A stretch of DNA of 64,000 nt, taken from positions 1,922,001-1,986,000 of the forward strand of contig OZ244900.1 of NCBI GenBank assembly GCA_965221595.1. Direction: 5' to 3'. The number at the start of each line of letters is the position of its first letter. Position 1 is the stretch's first letter. The notes beneath the pieces are model-generated. The model searched no databases, was not told the origin of the DNA, and saw nothing but the letters and a program-made list of their open reading frames with translations. A program made the position numbers and the translations under genes. This stretch comes from JAAXGX01 sp965221595 (GTDB lineage Bacteria; Acidobacteriota; Vicinamibacteria; Vicinamibacterales; UBA8438). Positions 45,311 through 54,369 of this stretch are shown piece after piece.

Positions 45311-45838
45311 TCACCAGGCGGTCGACCTGGACTCGGTCGCCCAGCGCGTCTCGCTCCAGCCCCGCATCGAGCCGCGGGTCTTGATCCGCCAGCCGTCAGG
45401 CGTGCGCACGAACGTGTCGAAGTAGTGTCCGTGCGCGACGATCGCGGGCGGCGACTGGAGGTTGTCGACCACAATCCAGTAGCCGCGCCCTTTCGCACCC
45501 TGCGGCGTGCCCTTGACGATGATGTTGGTGGTCACGTGCGTGATCCCCGTGCCTTCGGCTCCCGGCCGCTGGCGGAAGCGCGCACGAAGCCCCTCTCGTC
45601 CCTCCCAGACTTCGCCGCCGCCGGTCGTGAAGACGGCATCGTCCGCGTAGGCCGAGAGGTACAGCTCCTCGTCCTGGAAGTCGAGACCCTGGGCGTAGCG
45701 GTAGTAGAGCCTCTCGATCTCCGCGATGTCCTGCCCCGTCAACGCGTTCGGGCCGCTCCTGTCCTGGGCGTACGCCCAGCCGACGGCTGCCGCGATACCG
45801 ATCAGCACGATTGCAGCCAACATACGCCGATTCCGCAT
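45311..45838 (-). CDS. Exported NTF2/SnoaL-like protein (paralogue 2)
   Basis: A 175-residue secreted protein with a signal peptide (ending VGWAYAQ) and one NTF2-like domain. LTGQDIAEIERLYYRYAQGL corresponds to FTAQDYIEIQQLYAKYAQTL in the paralogue at 32018, and the C-terminal GWRIKTRGSMRGW matches its GWRFQERVF. The family serves as isomerase/dehydratase or ligand-binding domain; role unknown. GGAGGAAA stands before the ATG. It is divergent from a CHEGNY gene. Confidence 0.82.
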   Translation of the reverse strand: MRNRRMLAAIVLIGIAAAVGWAYAQDRSGPNALTGQDIAEIERLYYRYAQGLDFQDEELYLSAYADDAVFTTGGGEVWEGREGLRARFRQRPGAEGTGITHVTTNIIVKGTPQGAKGRGYWIVVDNLQSPPAIVAHGHYFDTFVRTPDGWRIKTRGSMRGWSETRWATESRSTAW

Positions 45839-45943
45839 GACACTTTCCTCCTGTGGTTCCGGATGTTGGATCACGGAGAGAATGCTTGCACGAAACAGGC
45901 AGCCGCGACCAGCGCGCAACACTCGCGGCGCGGGCCGTCGTGC

Positions 45944-45949
45944 TATCGT
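45944..45949 (+). promoter_or_regulatory. -10-like box, leaderless CHEGNY copy 3
   Basis: TATCGT ends 7 nt before the ATG at 45957; no ribosome binding site. Confidence 0.35.
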
Positions 45950-45956
45950 TCTGCGC

Positions 45957-47027
45957 ATGCCGGAGCCACGGTGTCGGTGGATGCGGCGGCTCGTCTGCTG
46001 GGTCGCGCTGCTCGCGATCACTGCGAGTGCGCCCCGTCCCGGCGCGGGACAGGAACGAGCGCGCGGGGCCGGAGACTGGGCGGCGCCGCGCACCCCGGAC
46101 GGGCAGCCGGACATTCAGGGCGTCTGGACGAACGCGACGATGACGCCGCTCGAGCGGCCGGCCGATCTCGCCGGCAAGGCCTTCTTCAGCGAGGCGGAGG
46201 CGGCCGCGCTGGAACGCGCCGCGCAGGAGCAGCGGGAGCGAGCGTTCGCGCCGGGCGCCGTCCGTGTCGAGCGCCTGCCCCCGGGCAGCAGCTTTGCCGG
46301 TTACAACGCTGCCATCTGGTCCGGCACGCGCTCGATTACACCGACCCGCCGCACGTCCATGGTCGTCGACCCGCCGAGCGGCCGCGTTCCGCTGCGACCG
46401 GAGGCAGCAGCCCGCCGCAATCACCTAGTGGCCCACCGCACCGACAGTTACGAGAATATGAGCGTCTACACGCGCTGCATCACGCGGGGCGTGCCGGGGG
46501 CGCTCATCCCGAATTTCTACAATGCCGGCAACCTGATTCTCCAGACGCCGGGCTACGTCGTGATCCTGACCGAGATGATCGGCGAGGCGCGCGTCATCCC
46601 ACTGGACGATCGACCACCGCTCGACCGCGCCATCGGCCTGTGGATGGGCGACTCGCGCGGGCGCTGGGAGGGGGATACGCTGGTCGTCGAGACGACGCGG
46701 TTCACCGGGAAGGGCTGGATCACGCCCAACCAGAACGCCGGCCGGATGCACGGCGTGCCGGTGAGCCGGGAGCTGCGCGTCGTGGAGCGCTTCACGCGCG
46801 TGAGCGAGGATGTCCTCGACTGGCGCGCCACGGTTCATGACCCGTCGGTGTATACGGCGCCCTGGACCCTCGAACTGCCGCTCACGCGCGATCCGACCTA
46901 CGACATCTACGAGTACGCCTGCCACGAGGGCAACTACGCGGTGCCCAACATTCTGCGGGGCGCGCGTGTCCAGGAGCGACGCACTGCGGCAGCGGGTGAG
47001 TCCAGCGGCCGGGAGTCCGCGCGGTAG
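45957..47027 (+). CDS. Exported CHEGNY-family protein (copy 3)
   Basis: A 356-residue secreted protein (signal region about 8-31, ending PRPGAGQ). Family signatures: RTPDGQPDIQGVWTNATMTP, LERPADLAGKAFFSE, RRTSMVVDPPSGRVP, TRCITRG, ILQTPGYVVILTEM, IGLWMGDSRGRWEGDTLVVE, LRVVERFTRVSEDVLDW and YEYACHEGNYAVPNILRGAR. Function unknown. The chosen ATG lies 7 nt after a -10-like box; an ATG at 45978 would give a shorter signal peptide. Confidence 0.82.
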   Translation: MPEPRCRWMRRLVCWVALLAITASAPRPGAGQERARGAGDWAAPRTPDGQPDIQGVWTNATMTPLERPADLAGKAFFSEAEAAALERAAQEQRERAFAPGAVRVERLPPGSSFAGYNAAIWSGTRSITPTRRTSMVVDPPSGRVPLRPEAAARRNHLVAHRTDSYENMSVYTRCITRGVPGALIPNFYNAGNLILQTPGYVVILTEMIGEARVIPLDDRPPLDRAIGLWMGDSRGRWEGDTLVVETTRFTGKGWITPNQNAGRMHGVPVSRELRVVERFTRVSEDVLDWRATVHDPSVYTAPWTLELPLTRDPTYDIYEYACHEGNYAVPNILRGARVQERRTAAAGESSGRESAR

Positions 47028-47036
47028 CATTCCGCA

Positions 47037-47101
47037 GACGGCGCGGAGCGCAAGCGGACGCCGGAGGTCCGGAACGCAGCCCGGTCCGATTGAATCCGGC
47101 G
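47037..47101 (+). repeat. Dispersed repeat, copy R5 (diverged)
   Basis: GCGCAAGCGGACGCCGG, then CGCAGCCCGG and CCGATTGAAT align with the Y consensus of R2-R4 in the same order. A CGCCGG/CCGGCG pair (47059-47064 with 47096-47101) replaces the closing stem of R4. It fills the gap between the convergent CHEGNY copy 3 and DinB genes. Confidence 0.5.
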
Positions 47102-47102
47102 G

Positions 47103-47588
47103 CTACCCGGCGGGCCAGTTGCCCAGCACCCGGCGCAGCGCGATGAGCTGTCCCGCGTGATAGCTATTGTGATCCAGCAGCATCAGCGCAGCCCGCAGCG
47201 TGTGATGGTCCGCCTTTTCGGCCGCGGGCACGGCGGCGAACGGGTCCAGGTCGGGATTCTCAACGAGACGTGCCATCTGTTCGGTGGCATCCAGCACGCC
47301 CCGGCAGCTCGCCGACCACGCCTCCGCGGAGGGCGGCTCCGGGGCTGCGGGCCAGTAGCCCGCGGGCCACTCGCGCGGCGCGTACTGCGGATCCCGGCAG
47401 TAGGCGACGAGATCCTCGGCCGCCAACCGCAGGTGCTCGACCTGCTGCCAGGCCGTATGCGGGTGCCCGGCAACGGCCTTGCCGGCGAGCTCCGCGGAAA
47501 AACCGTCTAGCGCAGCCGCCAAGCCGGCGTGGGCCTGGCTGTGCCGCAACTGTTTCGCAACCGTCGCTCTCAACTGTGCAGTGCGCAT
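47103..47588 (-). CDS. DinB-family putative metal-dependent protein
   Basis: A 161-residue four-helix-bundle protein of the DinB/YfiT-like superfamily. Candidate metal-site His residues are in WQQVEHLRLAAED and DHNSYHAGQLIALRRVLG, at the usual positions. Members bind Ni/Zn and some act as thiol transferases (bacillithiol or mycothiol S-transferases), but most are uncharacterised. The ATG sits 6 nt after a TATGCT box with no ribosome binding site. Confidence 0.85.
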   Translation of the reverse strand: MRTAQLRATVAKQLRHSQAHAGLAAALDGFSAELAGKAVAGHPHTAWQQVEHLRLAAEDLVAYCRDPQYAPREWPAGYWPAAPEPPSAEAWSASCRGVLDATEQMARLVENPDLDPFAAVPAAEKADHHTLRAALMLLDHNSYHAGQLIALRRVLGNWPAG

Positions 47589-47594
47589 GGCGCA

Positions 47595-47600
47595 AGCATA
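47595..47600 (-). promoter_or_regulatory. -10-like box, leaderless dinB-family gene
   Basis: TATGCT on the minus strand ends 6 nt before the ATG at 47588. Confidence 0.35.
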
Positions 47601-47653
47601 GCGCGCCGGTCGTGCGCGGCTGATCGCCGCGCTGCGGCCGCTCTGATCGGCCG

Positions 47654-47659
47654 TATAAT
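47654..47659 (+). promoter_or_regulatory. TATAAT -10 box for the VWFA operon
   Basis: Exact TATAAT followed by CGGG, 47 nt before the ATG at 47707; divergent from the DinB-family promoter 54 bp away. Confidence 0.5.
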
Positions 47660-47706
47660 CGGGCGGTCAGCAGGCCATCGACGAAGCCAACGACAAGGAG
47701 AGCGCC

Positions 47707-48606
47707 ATGACCTCCCGCTACCTGCGTCGCACGCTCGGGCTCGTCTGCCTCGCCGCCGGCGTTGCCGGCCACGCACAGGTCGCCTCGGCGCAGGATCGCC
47801 AACTCTTCATGCTCGTGACGGACCGCTCCGGCCAGCCCCTGCTGGACGTCCGCTCCGACGAGGTGGATCTCCAAATGGTGGGAGCCGAGTGTACGGTCAA
47901 GGACGTGCACCTCGACTCGGGGCCGATGAAGGTGGCGCTGCTGGTCGACAACAGCGACGTCGCTGCGCAGTCGCTCAATCCGCTGCGCGACGGGCTGAGC
48001 GCCTTCCTGGACGCCCTGCCCCCGGAGCACGAGGTCGGCCTGTTCACCCTCGCAGGCCAGATCCGCCGGCGCGTCGACTTCACGACCGACCGCGACGAGC
48101 TGAAGGAGCGGGCGACCGGTTTGTTCGTCGAGCGCAACCGGAGTGTCGTCTATATCGACGGGCTCGTCGAGACGTGGGAGCGGCGCTTCGACGACGACGA
48201 CGCCTGGCCGGTCTTCGTCGCGCTGGTCTACGACGGTGCCGAGGGCAGCCGCAGCGTGCAGCAGGACGAGTTCAACGAGTTCGCGGCCGAGCTGCAGATG
48301 CGCGCTGCGACGGTGCACGCCGTCCTCGTCTCCACGCGGGGTGGCAACGTGCAAACAGAGGTCTCCACGTTCCTGACGCGCAGCACCGGCGGCACCTACC
48401 GGGCGCTCGCGGCGCCGACGGCGCTGGCGGATGTCTTCACCGAGCTGGGGGCGCTGATGGGCGAGCACCACCGCGCGGTGCGGGACCGGTATCGCGTTAC
48501 GTTCGAGTGCGATCCGGACAATGCGGGCGGCTCGATCAGCGCAGGCGTGCAGCGCCGCGACGTGCTGGTGCGCCTGTACCCCGACCGCCGCCTCCAGCGC
48601 CAGTAG
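47707..48606 (+). CDS. Exported VWFA-domain protein, acidobacterial type
   Basis: A 299-residue secreted protein (signal ending VASAQ) of the VWFA-related family characteristic of Acidobacteria. The domain begins FMLVTDRSGQPLLDVRSDEV and has a degenerate MIDAS, DNSDV at about 81-85 instead of D-x-S-x-S. STRGGNVQTEVSTFLTRSTG and a C-terminal beta region (YRVTFECDPDNAGGS) follow. A protein-protein interaction role is likely. AAGGAGAG precedes the ATG. First gene of a four-gene run (VWFA, SMP-30-like, aldo/keto reductase, beta-lactamase-fold) with gaps of 18-34 bp. Confidence 0.87.
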   Translation: MTSRYLRRTLGLVCLAAGVAGHAQVASAQDRQLFMLVTDRSGQPLLDVRSDEVDLQMVGAECTVKDVHLDSGPMKVALLVDNSDVAAQSLNPLRDGLSAFLDALPPEHEVGLFTLAGQIRRRVDFTTDRDELKERATGLFVERNRSVVYIDGLVETWERRFDDDDAWPVFVALVYDGAEGSRSVQQDEFNEFAAELQMRAATVHAVLVSTRGGNVQTEVSTFLTRSTGGTYRALAAPTALADVFTELGALMGEHHRAVRDRYRVTFECDPDNAGGSISAGVQRRDVLVRLYPDRRLQRQ

Positions 48607-48627
48607 GAACCCAGTAGGGACAAGGAT

Positions 48628-49689
48628 ATGGATGTGGTCATACGACACCGGATTGTGGTCGGCCTGCTGGCGGCGCTGGCAACAGCCTGCGCAGGCGGCG
48701 ACCCGGAGAGCGCGGACGTGGCGGCGGAGGGGCCCGGGATCGCGGACGGCGCCTGCGACCCCGTGGGCGAGCTCCGCTTCATTTGCGGCGTCATCAGCCC
48801 GGAGGACTTGGCCGTCGTGCCGGACTCCGACTGGGTGATCGCCTCCGGCAACCAGGCGGGCGGTCGGATTCAGCTCGTCAGCGCGAGCGGCAGGACGACA
48901 CGCGTCCTGTTTCCCGGCGCGGCCGCCGCCGAGCGGCTCGACAGCCGGGCGTATCCGGGCTGCCCGGGACCGATCGACCCGGCCGAAGGCGACGACTTCC
49001 GGGCGCACGGCCTGTATCTGAAGCCGGGTTCAGATGCCGTGCACACGCTGTACGTCGTGCACCATGGCCTGCGGGAGTCGATCGAGGTGTTCCAGCTCGA
49101 CGCGGGTGCAACGGAGCCGGCGCTGACCTGGATCGGCTGCGCCGTGGCCCCCGCAGGGGTGACCCTGAACGCGGTCGTGGCCTTGCCGGACGGCGGCTTC
49201 GCGACAACGGCGCCGCGCATGACCGGTGACGTGACCAGCGCGGTCTGGGAATGGCAGGCCGACAGCGGCTGGCGGATCGTGCCGGGCAGCGAGGATGTCC
49301 GTCCGAACGGCCTGGAGATTTCAAGCGACGGCGCGCGGCTCTACGTTGCCGGATGGCAGGACGAGCGCTTCATCCGCCTGTCGCGCGGGCGGACGCCGGT
49401 GGAGACCGAGGCCGTCCAGCTCGGGTTCCGGCCGGACAACCTGCGTATGGCTCCGGATGGACTGATCTACGCCGCGGGCCATACCGACTTCCAGACGCCG
49501 AACGAGGCGTCGAACGTGGCCCGCATCGATCCCGAGACGCTCGAGTTCGAGCGGATCTTCCGCACACCCTACCTGGAGGGATTCGCTGCGGCGACGACAG
49601 CCGTGCCGGTCGGCGGAGACATCTGGCTCGGGACGAACCGGGGCGACCGCATCGGGTACTTCCCGGTGCCGCCGGCGTCCGCACCGTAG
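48628..49689 (+). CDS. SMP-30/gluconolactonase-like propeller lipoprotein
   Basis: A 353-residue envelope protein with a lipobox (LLAALATACAGG) and a six-bladed propeller pattern: SPEDLAVVPDSDWVIASGNQ, FRAHGLYLKPG, VRPNGLEISSDGARLYVAGW, PDNLRMAPDGLIYAAGHTD. SMP-30 and paraoxonase-like proteins are Ca-dependent lactonases or esterases; the Asn in RPNGLE and PDNLRM could be metal ligands. Substrate is unknown. It follows the VWFA gene by 21 bp. Confidence 0.82.
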   Translation: MDVVIRHRIVVGLLAALATACAGGDPESADVAAEGPGIADGACDPVGELRFICGVISPEDLAVVPDSDWVIASGNQAGGRIQLVSASGRTTRVLFPGAAAAERLDSRAYPGCPGPIDPAEGDDFRAHGLYLKPGSDAVHTLYVVHHGLRESIEVFQLDAGATEPALTWIGCAVAPAGVTLNAVVALPDGGFATTAPRMTGDVTSAVWEWQADSGWRIVPGSEDVRPNGLEISSDGARLYVAGWQDERFIRLSRGRTPVETEAVQLGFRPDNLRMAPDGLIYAAGHTDFQTPNEASNVARIDPETLEFERIFRTPYLEGFAAATTAVPVGGDIWLGTNRGDRIGYFPVPPASAP

Positions 49690-49723
49690 CGCGACGCGTC
49701 CCGCGCCTGGAGACGGCAAGACG

Positions 49724-50758
49724 ATGAAGTACCGGCTGCTGGGCAGGACGGGCGTGTACGTTTCGGAGTTGTGCCTGGGCGCGATGACGTTCGGCACGCG
49801 CTGGGAGGCAATCGGGGCGTTGGGCCAGGCGGAGGCCGACGCGCTGGTGCACCGTGCGCTCGACGCCGGGGTCAACTTCTTCGACACCGCGGACGTCTAC
49901 TCGACCGGCGAATCGGAGACAATCCTGGGCCGCGCGCTGGCCGGCAGGCGGCACGAGGTGGTCGTTGCCACCAAGGTGCGCGGACGGATGGGACCGGGCC
50001 CGAACGATGTAGGCCTTTCGCGGCTGCACATCATCCAGGCCTGCGAGGCCAGCCTCGAGCGTCTGGGCACGGACTACATCGACCTCTACCAGATCCACCG
50101 CGGCGATGCGCTGACGGACATCGGGGAGACGCTCGGCGCGCTCACGGATCTGGTCAGGGCGGGCAAGGTACGCTACATCGGCTGCTCGAACCTGCCGGCC
50201 TGGGAACTGATGAAGGCGCTCGGAGTCTCCCGGCAACGCGGGCTGGAGGCATTCAAGACCACCCAGTCGTACTATGCGCTGGTGGGTCGTGAGCTCGAGC
50301 GGGAGACCATTCCGCTGCTGCGCGATCAGGGGCTCGGGCTGCTCGTCTGGAGTCCGCTGGCCGGCGGGTTTCTCACCGGCAAGTTCACCCGCTCGGGTGG
50401 CGCGCCGGATGCCCGGCGGTCCACGTTCGATTTCCCGCCGATCGACAGGGAGCGGGCGTTCGACATTCTCGACGTCATGCAGCCGATTGCCGCGGCGCAC
50501 GGCGTCTCGATTGCCCAGGTGGGGCTGGCCTGGCTGCTGGGCAGGGAAGTGGTGACCAGCGTCATCATCGGAGCCAGGCGCAGCGAGCAGCTCGAGGACA
50601 ACCTGGCCTCGGTCGACCTGACGCTCAGCGCCGGCGAGATGGAACGCCTCGACGAGGCGAGCCGGTTGCCGCCGGGCTACCCGCAGTGGATGACCGCGCT
50701 CGGCGACGACCGCCGGCCGGGAGAGTCGCGCGATCTCGAGGCGCGACTCAAGAAATAG
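49724..50758 (+). CDS. Aldo/keto reductase
   Basis: A 344-residue NADPH-dependent oxidoreductase (TIM barrel) reducing aldehydes or ketones. Catalytic tetrad residues are visible: Asp and Tyr in FFDTADVYSTGESE, Lys in VVVATKVRG, His in YQIHRGD. SVIIGARRSEQLEDN is the C-terminal cofactor-binding loop. No signal peptide, so cytoplasmic, in contrast to its exported neighbours. It lies in the four-gene run between an SMP-30-like lipoprotein and a beta-lactamase-fold hydrolase. Confidence 0.92.
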   Translation: MKYRLLGRTGVYVSELCLGAMTFGTRWEAIGALGQAEADALVHRALDAGVNFFDTADVYSTGESETILGRALAGRRHEVVVATKVRGRMGPGPNDVGLSRLHIIQACEASLERLGTDYIDLYQIHRGDALTDIGETLGALTDLVRAGKVRYIGCSNLPAWELMKALGVSRQRGLEAFKTTQSYYALVGRELERETIPLLRDQGLGLLVWSPLAGGFLTGKFTRSGGAPDARRSTFDFPPIDRERAFDILDVMQPIAAAHGVSIAQVGLAWLLGREVVTSVIIGARRSEQLEDNLASVDLTLSAGEMERLDEASRLPPGYPQWMTALGDDRRPGESRDLEARLKK

Positions 50759-50776
50759 GCGGACGGGAGACATCCG

Positions 50777-52087
50777 ATGCACACGACCAGGAGAGCGGCG
50801 TTCAGCCTCTGCGTCCTGCTGCCGGCAGCTGCAGCCGTGGCGGTGCTGCCGGTCGGTTCCGCCGAGTCGGACCTGCCCGTCATGGACGGCGTCCCGACGG
50901 CCGCGCCCGAGGACGTCGGGATGTCCTCGGCGCGGCTGGCGCGTCTCGAGCGGGCCATGCAGGCGTACGTGGACCGCGGCGAGGTGGCCGGCGGCGTCTC
51001 GCTGGTGGCGCGCCGCGGCAGGGTGGTGCATTTCTCGGCGTTCGGCGAGCGCGTCGCCGGCGCGCCGATGACGCCCGATGCCATCTTCCGCATCGCCTCG
51101 ATGACGAAGCCGGTCGCGTCGGTGGCACTGATGATGCTGCACGAGGAGGGGCGCTTCCAGCTCCGTGATCCCATCAGCCGCTGGCTGCCCGCGTTCGGCG
51201 TCATGGAAGTGGCCGAGCCGGCGACCTACCAGGAGCTGGGTCGGGCGCGCTACCGGACCGTCGCTGCAGCGCAGCCGATCACGGTCCAGCACCTGCTCAC
51301 GCATACCGCCGGCTTGCCGAACACATACCGCGGCATCACGAAGCCGGACTTCGACACCATCGGCCCGCAACGGGAGCCCGGCGACACGCTCGCCGCCTTC
51401 GCGGCCCGCCTCGCGGAGCTGCCCCTGAACTTCCATCCCGGTGAGCGCTGGGAGTACGGCCGGGCAACCGACCTCGTCGGGCGGCTGGTCGAAGTCATCT
51501 CGGGGCAGCGCTTCGACGAGTTCCTGCGCACGCGCCTCTTCGAGCCGCTCGCGATGACGGATACCCACTTCCATCTTCCGCGTGCGAAACTCGACCGCTT
51601 CGCGGCCCTGTACCGGCCCGACGGCCGGGGCGGGCTGGCCTTGACCGAGGGACCGACCGCGGACAGCCGCTTCGTGCGCGAGCCGCACAGCTACTTCAGC
51701 GGCGCCGGCGGTCTGGTCTCGACCGCGCGCGACTACTTCCGCTTCAACCAGATGATGCTCAACGGGGGCGTACTGGACGGCGTCCGCATCCTCGGGCGCA
51801 AGACGGTCGAGCTGATGACTCTGAACCACACCGGCGACCACGACATCTGGCTGGTCGGTCCGGGCTATGGCTTCGGCCTGGGCTACGCCGTCGTCCAGGA
51901 TCCGGGACAGGCGGCCATGCCGTACTCGCCCGGGTCCCACTTCTGGTGGGGCGCGTTCAACACCACCTTCTGGATCGATCCGCGGGAGGAGCTGACCGGC
52001 ATCCTGCTGACCCAGCTTCGGCCGTACACGCATCTCAACATCCGCCAGGATCTGACCACCCTGACCTACCAGGCAATCGTCGACTGA
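50777..52087 (+). CDS. Exported beta-lactamase-fold serine hydrolase
   Basis: A 436-residue class-C beta-lactamase/DD-peptidase-like protein. The signal region is about 1-32. The nucleophile motif S-x-x-K is SMTK in FRIASMTKPVASVALMML, the Y-x-N-type second motif appears as YGRATD, and a C-terminal HFWWGAFNTTFWIDP strand replaces KTG. Family members include esterases and peptidases (EstB-like), so antibiotic hydrolysis should not be assumed. It ends the four-gene run beginning at 47707. Confidence 0.88.
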   Translation: MHTTRRAAFSLCVLLPAAAAVAVLPVGSAESDLPVMDGVPTAAPEDVGMSSARLARLERAMQAYVDRGEVAGGVSLVARRGRVVHFSAFGERVAGAPMTPDAIFRIASMTKPVASVALMMLHEEGRFQLRDPISRWLPAFGVMEVAEPATYQELGRARYRTVAAAQPITVQHLLTHTAGLPNTYRGITKPDFDTIGPQREPGDTLAAFAARLAELPLNFHPGERWEYGRATDLVGRLVEVISGQRFDEFLRTRLFEPLAMTDTHFHLPRAKLDRFAALYRPDGRGGLALTEGPTADSRFVREPHSYFSGAGGLVSTARDYFRFNQMMLNGGVLDGVRILGRKTVELMTLNHTGDHDIWLVGPGYGFGLGYAVVQDPGQAAMPYSPGSHFWWGAFNTTFWIDPREELTGILLTQLRPYTHLNIRQDLTTLTYQAIVD

Positions 52088-52121
52088 GCCGCGGCGCCGG
52101 TGGCAGCGCAACGAGTTACGG

Positions 52122-52127
52122 TAGAAT
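52122..52127 (+). promoter_or_regulatory. -10-like box for CHEGNY copy 4
   Basis: TAGAAT followed by CGGG, 35 nt before the ATG at 52163. Confidence 0.4.
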
Positions 52128-52162
52128 CGGGCTGTCGGATCTATTCCATGAGGGGACGGGCC

Positions 52163-53185
52163 ATGAGTCATCGACAGGTCGCGGGAGCCGTTCTGTTTAC
52201 CGTCGCCATCGGCGTATGGGCGCTGGCGCCCGACGCGGCGAGCCAGGAGGCCGCGGGGGCGGCCGACGACTACGCGGCGGCCCTGACGCCCTGGGGCGAC
52301 CCGGATCTGCAGGGGATCTGGGGTGCCGGCTACATCTTCACCCCGCTGGAGCGGCCGGCCGACTTCGAGGGACGGGCGTTCTTGACGGACGAAGAAGCCG
52401 CGTCCCTGCAGGAGCAGCAGTTGTCGACCTTCGGCATCGGTGCCGGCGCCGGCGCCGGCAACAGGACCGGACGGCCCGAACGCGGGACGCTGGCCGATGT
52501 GCGGGGCGCCTACAACGATGCCTACACCGGCCGCGGCACCGAGCTGATCGCCACGGGCCGCACGTCGCTGATTATCGACCCGCCCAACGGCCTCATTCCG
52601 TACCTGCCCGGCGCGCGCGCACGGTGGCAGGCCGCACACCCGCGCGTGACGGACGACATGGCCGACGACCCGGAGCAGCGCACGAACGACCGCTGCATGG
52701 GCGTGCATCTGCCCGTGGCCTACGGTCAGGCTGCAACCGCAGGCGGTCACAAGCGGATCGTCCAGACGGCGGGGCACGTCGCCGTCTACTACGAGCACGG
52801 TCACCACGGCGGCGCCTACCGCAGCATCCCGCTCGACGGGCGGGCGCATCCACCGGCGCACGTCCGACAGTGGCTCGGGCATGCCGTGGGCCGCTGGGAA
52901 GGCCAGACGCTCGTCGTCGAGACGCGGAACTTTACGGGCAGGACGCGGTACCAGGGGGCAACCGAGAACATGGCGCTGACCGAGCGCTTCACCCCGACCG
53001 CGCCGGACACTCTCATGTATCACGCCACCATCGAGGACCCGGCCGTCTTCAGCGCGCCGTGGACGATAGAGGTGCCGCTGAATCGCCTCGACAACGTGGA
53101 GAACCGGATCTACGAGGCGGCGTGCCACGAGGGCAACTACGCGATGACGAGCATCCTCGCCGGTGCGCGCCTGAACGAGCAGTAG
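52163..53185 (+). CDS. Exported CHEGNY-family protein (copy 4)
   Basis: A 340-residue secreted protein (signal ending PDAASQ). Signatures: TPWGDPDLQGIWGAGYIFTP, LERPADFEGRAFLTDEE, GAYNDAYTGRGTELI, RTSLIIDPPNG, NDRCMGVH, IVQTAGHVAVYYEHGHHGG, HVRQWLGHAVGRWEGQTLVV, FTPTAPDTLMYHATIEDP and YEAACHEGNYAMTSILAGAR. It is closest to copy 5 immediately downstream, suggesting recent tandem duplication. GAGGGG precedes the ATG at 52163; an ATG at 52148 is less likely. Confidence 0.82.
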   Translation: MSHRQVAGAVLFTVAIGVWALAPDAASQEAAGAADDYAAALTPWGDPDLQGIWGAGYIFTPLERPADFEGRAFLTDEEAASLQEQQLSTFGIGAGAGAGNRTGRPERGTLADVRGAYNDAYTGRGTELIATGRTSLIIDPPNGLIPYLPGARARWQAAHPRVTDDMADDPEQRTNDRCMGVHLPVAYGQAATAGGHKRIVQTAGHVAVYYEHGHHGGAYRSIPLDGRAHPPAHVRQWLGHAVGRWEGQTLVVETRNFTGRTRYQGATENMALTERFTPTAPDTLMYHATIEDPAVFSAPWTIEVPLNRLDNVENRIYEAACHEGNYAMTSILAGARLNEQ

Positions 53186-53300
53186 CGTTGTTGGTGCGCG
53201 GGCTGCGCCCCGGGGCCCGCCCTGGGCGCGGGGCGGACAGCTACCGCGCAGTCGAGGTCGCGTGCGGTGCAGACACGAGTGCACACGAGGAGGGACACAG

Positions 53301-54362
53301 ATGAGGTTTCGGCATACGGCGGCGGCCTGCACGCTGGCCGCCCTGGGCGCGTTCGTGCTGATCGCAGGGGGCTCGACAGCCGGTCAGGAGCAGGCCGCGG
53401 AGGCCGACGGCTTTGCGGTGCCGCGCACATCCTGGGGCGACCCCGAACTGGCGGGCATCTGGAGCCCCGGCTACACGCTCACGCCGCTGGAGCGGCCGGC
53501 TGAATTCGAGGGCCGCGAGTTTCTTACCGACGCGGAGGTGGCCGCGCTGGAAGGCGCGCAGGACGCGTCGGAGGGCCGCAACTTCCGCCCCGGAGCCGGG
53601 ACGGTGGCAGACGTCGAGGGCGCCTACAACGACGAGTTCACCGGCCGCGGCAAGGACGTCATCCGCACCCGGCGGACGTCGCTGATCGTGGACCCGCCGA
53701 CCGGCAGGCTCCCGCCGCGGACGCCGGAGGCAATCGCGCGCATCGGTCCGTACCAGCCCCGTCGGGCAGCCGGCGGCGGCGAGATAGAAACCGATGTCCG
53801 CATTCCATATCCCGTGGATCCGCAGAGCGGCAGGTACGCCGACAATCCCGAAGACCGCGCCCCGGATCGCTGCATGGGCATTACCATTCCGTTCGTGCGC
53901 GGGACGTCGGGCACCTACAGCCGCTTCGTGCAGTCGCCGGAGGCGATAGCCATCTACCACGAGGACGGGCATCGGGGCGGCGGCTACCGGACGATCCACC
54001 TGGACGGGCGCCCGCACCTGCCGTCGCACATTCGCCAGTGGCTGGGGCACTCCATCGGCCATTGGGAAGACGATACGTTGGTGGTCGATACGACCAACTT
54101 CAGCACCGGCACCAGCTTCTACGGCTCCAGCGAGAACCTGCATCTCGTCGAGCGGTTCACCCGCGTGGGTGCCGATCTGGTGATGTACGAGGTTACCGTC
54201 GAGGATCCGACGGTGTGGACATCCACCTGGACCGTAGAGATCCCGCTGACCCTGGTGGACAACAAGGCCAACCAGATCTACGAGGCCGCCTGCCACGAGG
54301 GCAACTACGCGATGGTTAGCATCCTCGCGGGTGCGCGGAACCTCGAAGCGCAGGGCAGGTAG
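53301..54362 (+). CDS. Exported CHEGNY-family protein (copy 5)
   Basis: A 353-residue secreted protein (signal ending GGSTAGQ). Shares with copy 4 the GAYNDEFTGRGKDVI, DRCMGITIPF, EDGHRGGGYRTIHLDGRPH, HIRQWLGHSIGHWEDDTLVV and YEAACHEGNYAMVSILAGAR segments. Function unknown. GAGGAGGGA precedes the ATG. A perfect hairpin just after its stop codon separates it from the convergent quinoprotein gene. Confidence 0.82.
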   Translation: MRFRHTAAACTLAALGAFVLIAGGSTAGQEQAAEADGFAVPRTSWGDPELAGIWSPGYTLTPLERPAEFEGREFLTDAEVAALEGAQDASEGRNFRPGAGTVADVEGAYNDEFTGRGKDVIRTRRTSLIVDPPTGRLPPRTPEAIARIGPYQPRRAAGGGEIETDVRIPYPVDPQSGRYADNPEDRAPDRCMGITIPFVRGTSGTYSRFVQSPEAIAIYHEDGHRGGGYRTIHLDGRPHLPSHIRQWLGHSIGHWEDDTLVVDTTNFSTGTSFYGSSENLHLVERFTRVGADLVMYEVTVEDPTVWTSTWTVEIPLTLVDNKANQIYEAACHEGNYAMVSILAGARNLEAQGR

Positions 54363-54369
54363 GCGGCGG

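Noticed and set aside
50777..52087. Call as an antibiotic-resistance beta-lactamase
   Set aside because: Only the S-x-x-K motif is clear; the KTG motif is missing, and the family contains many esterases and peptidases.
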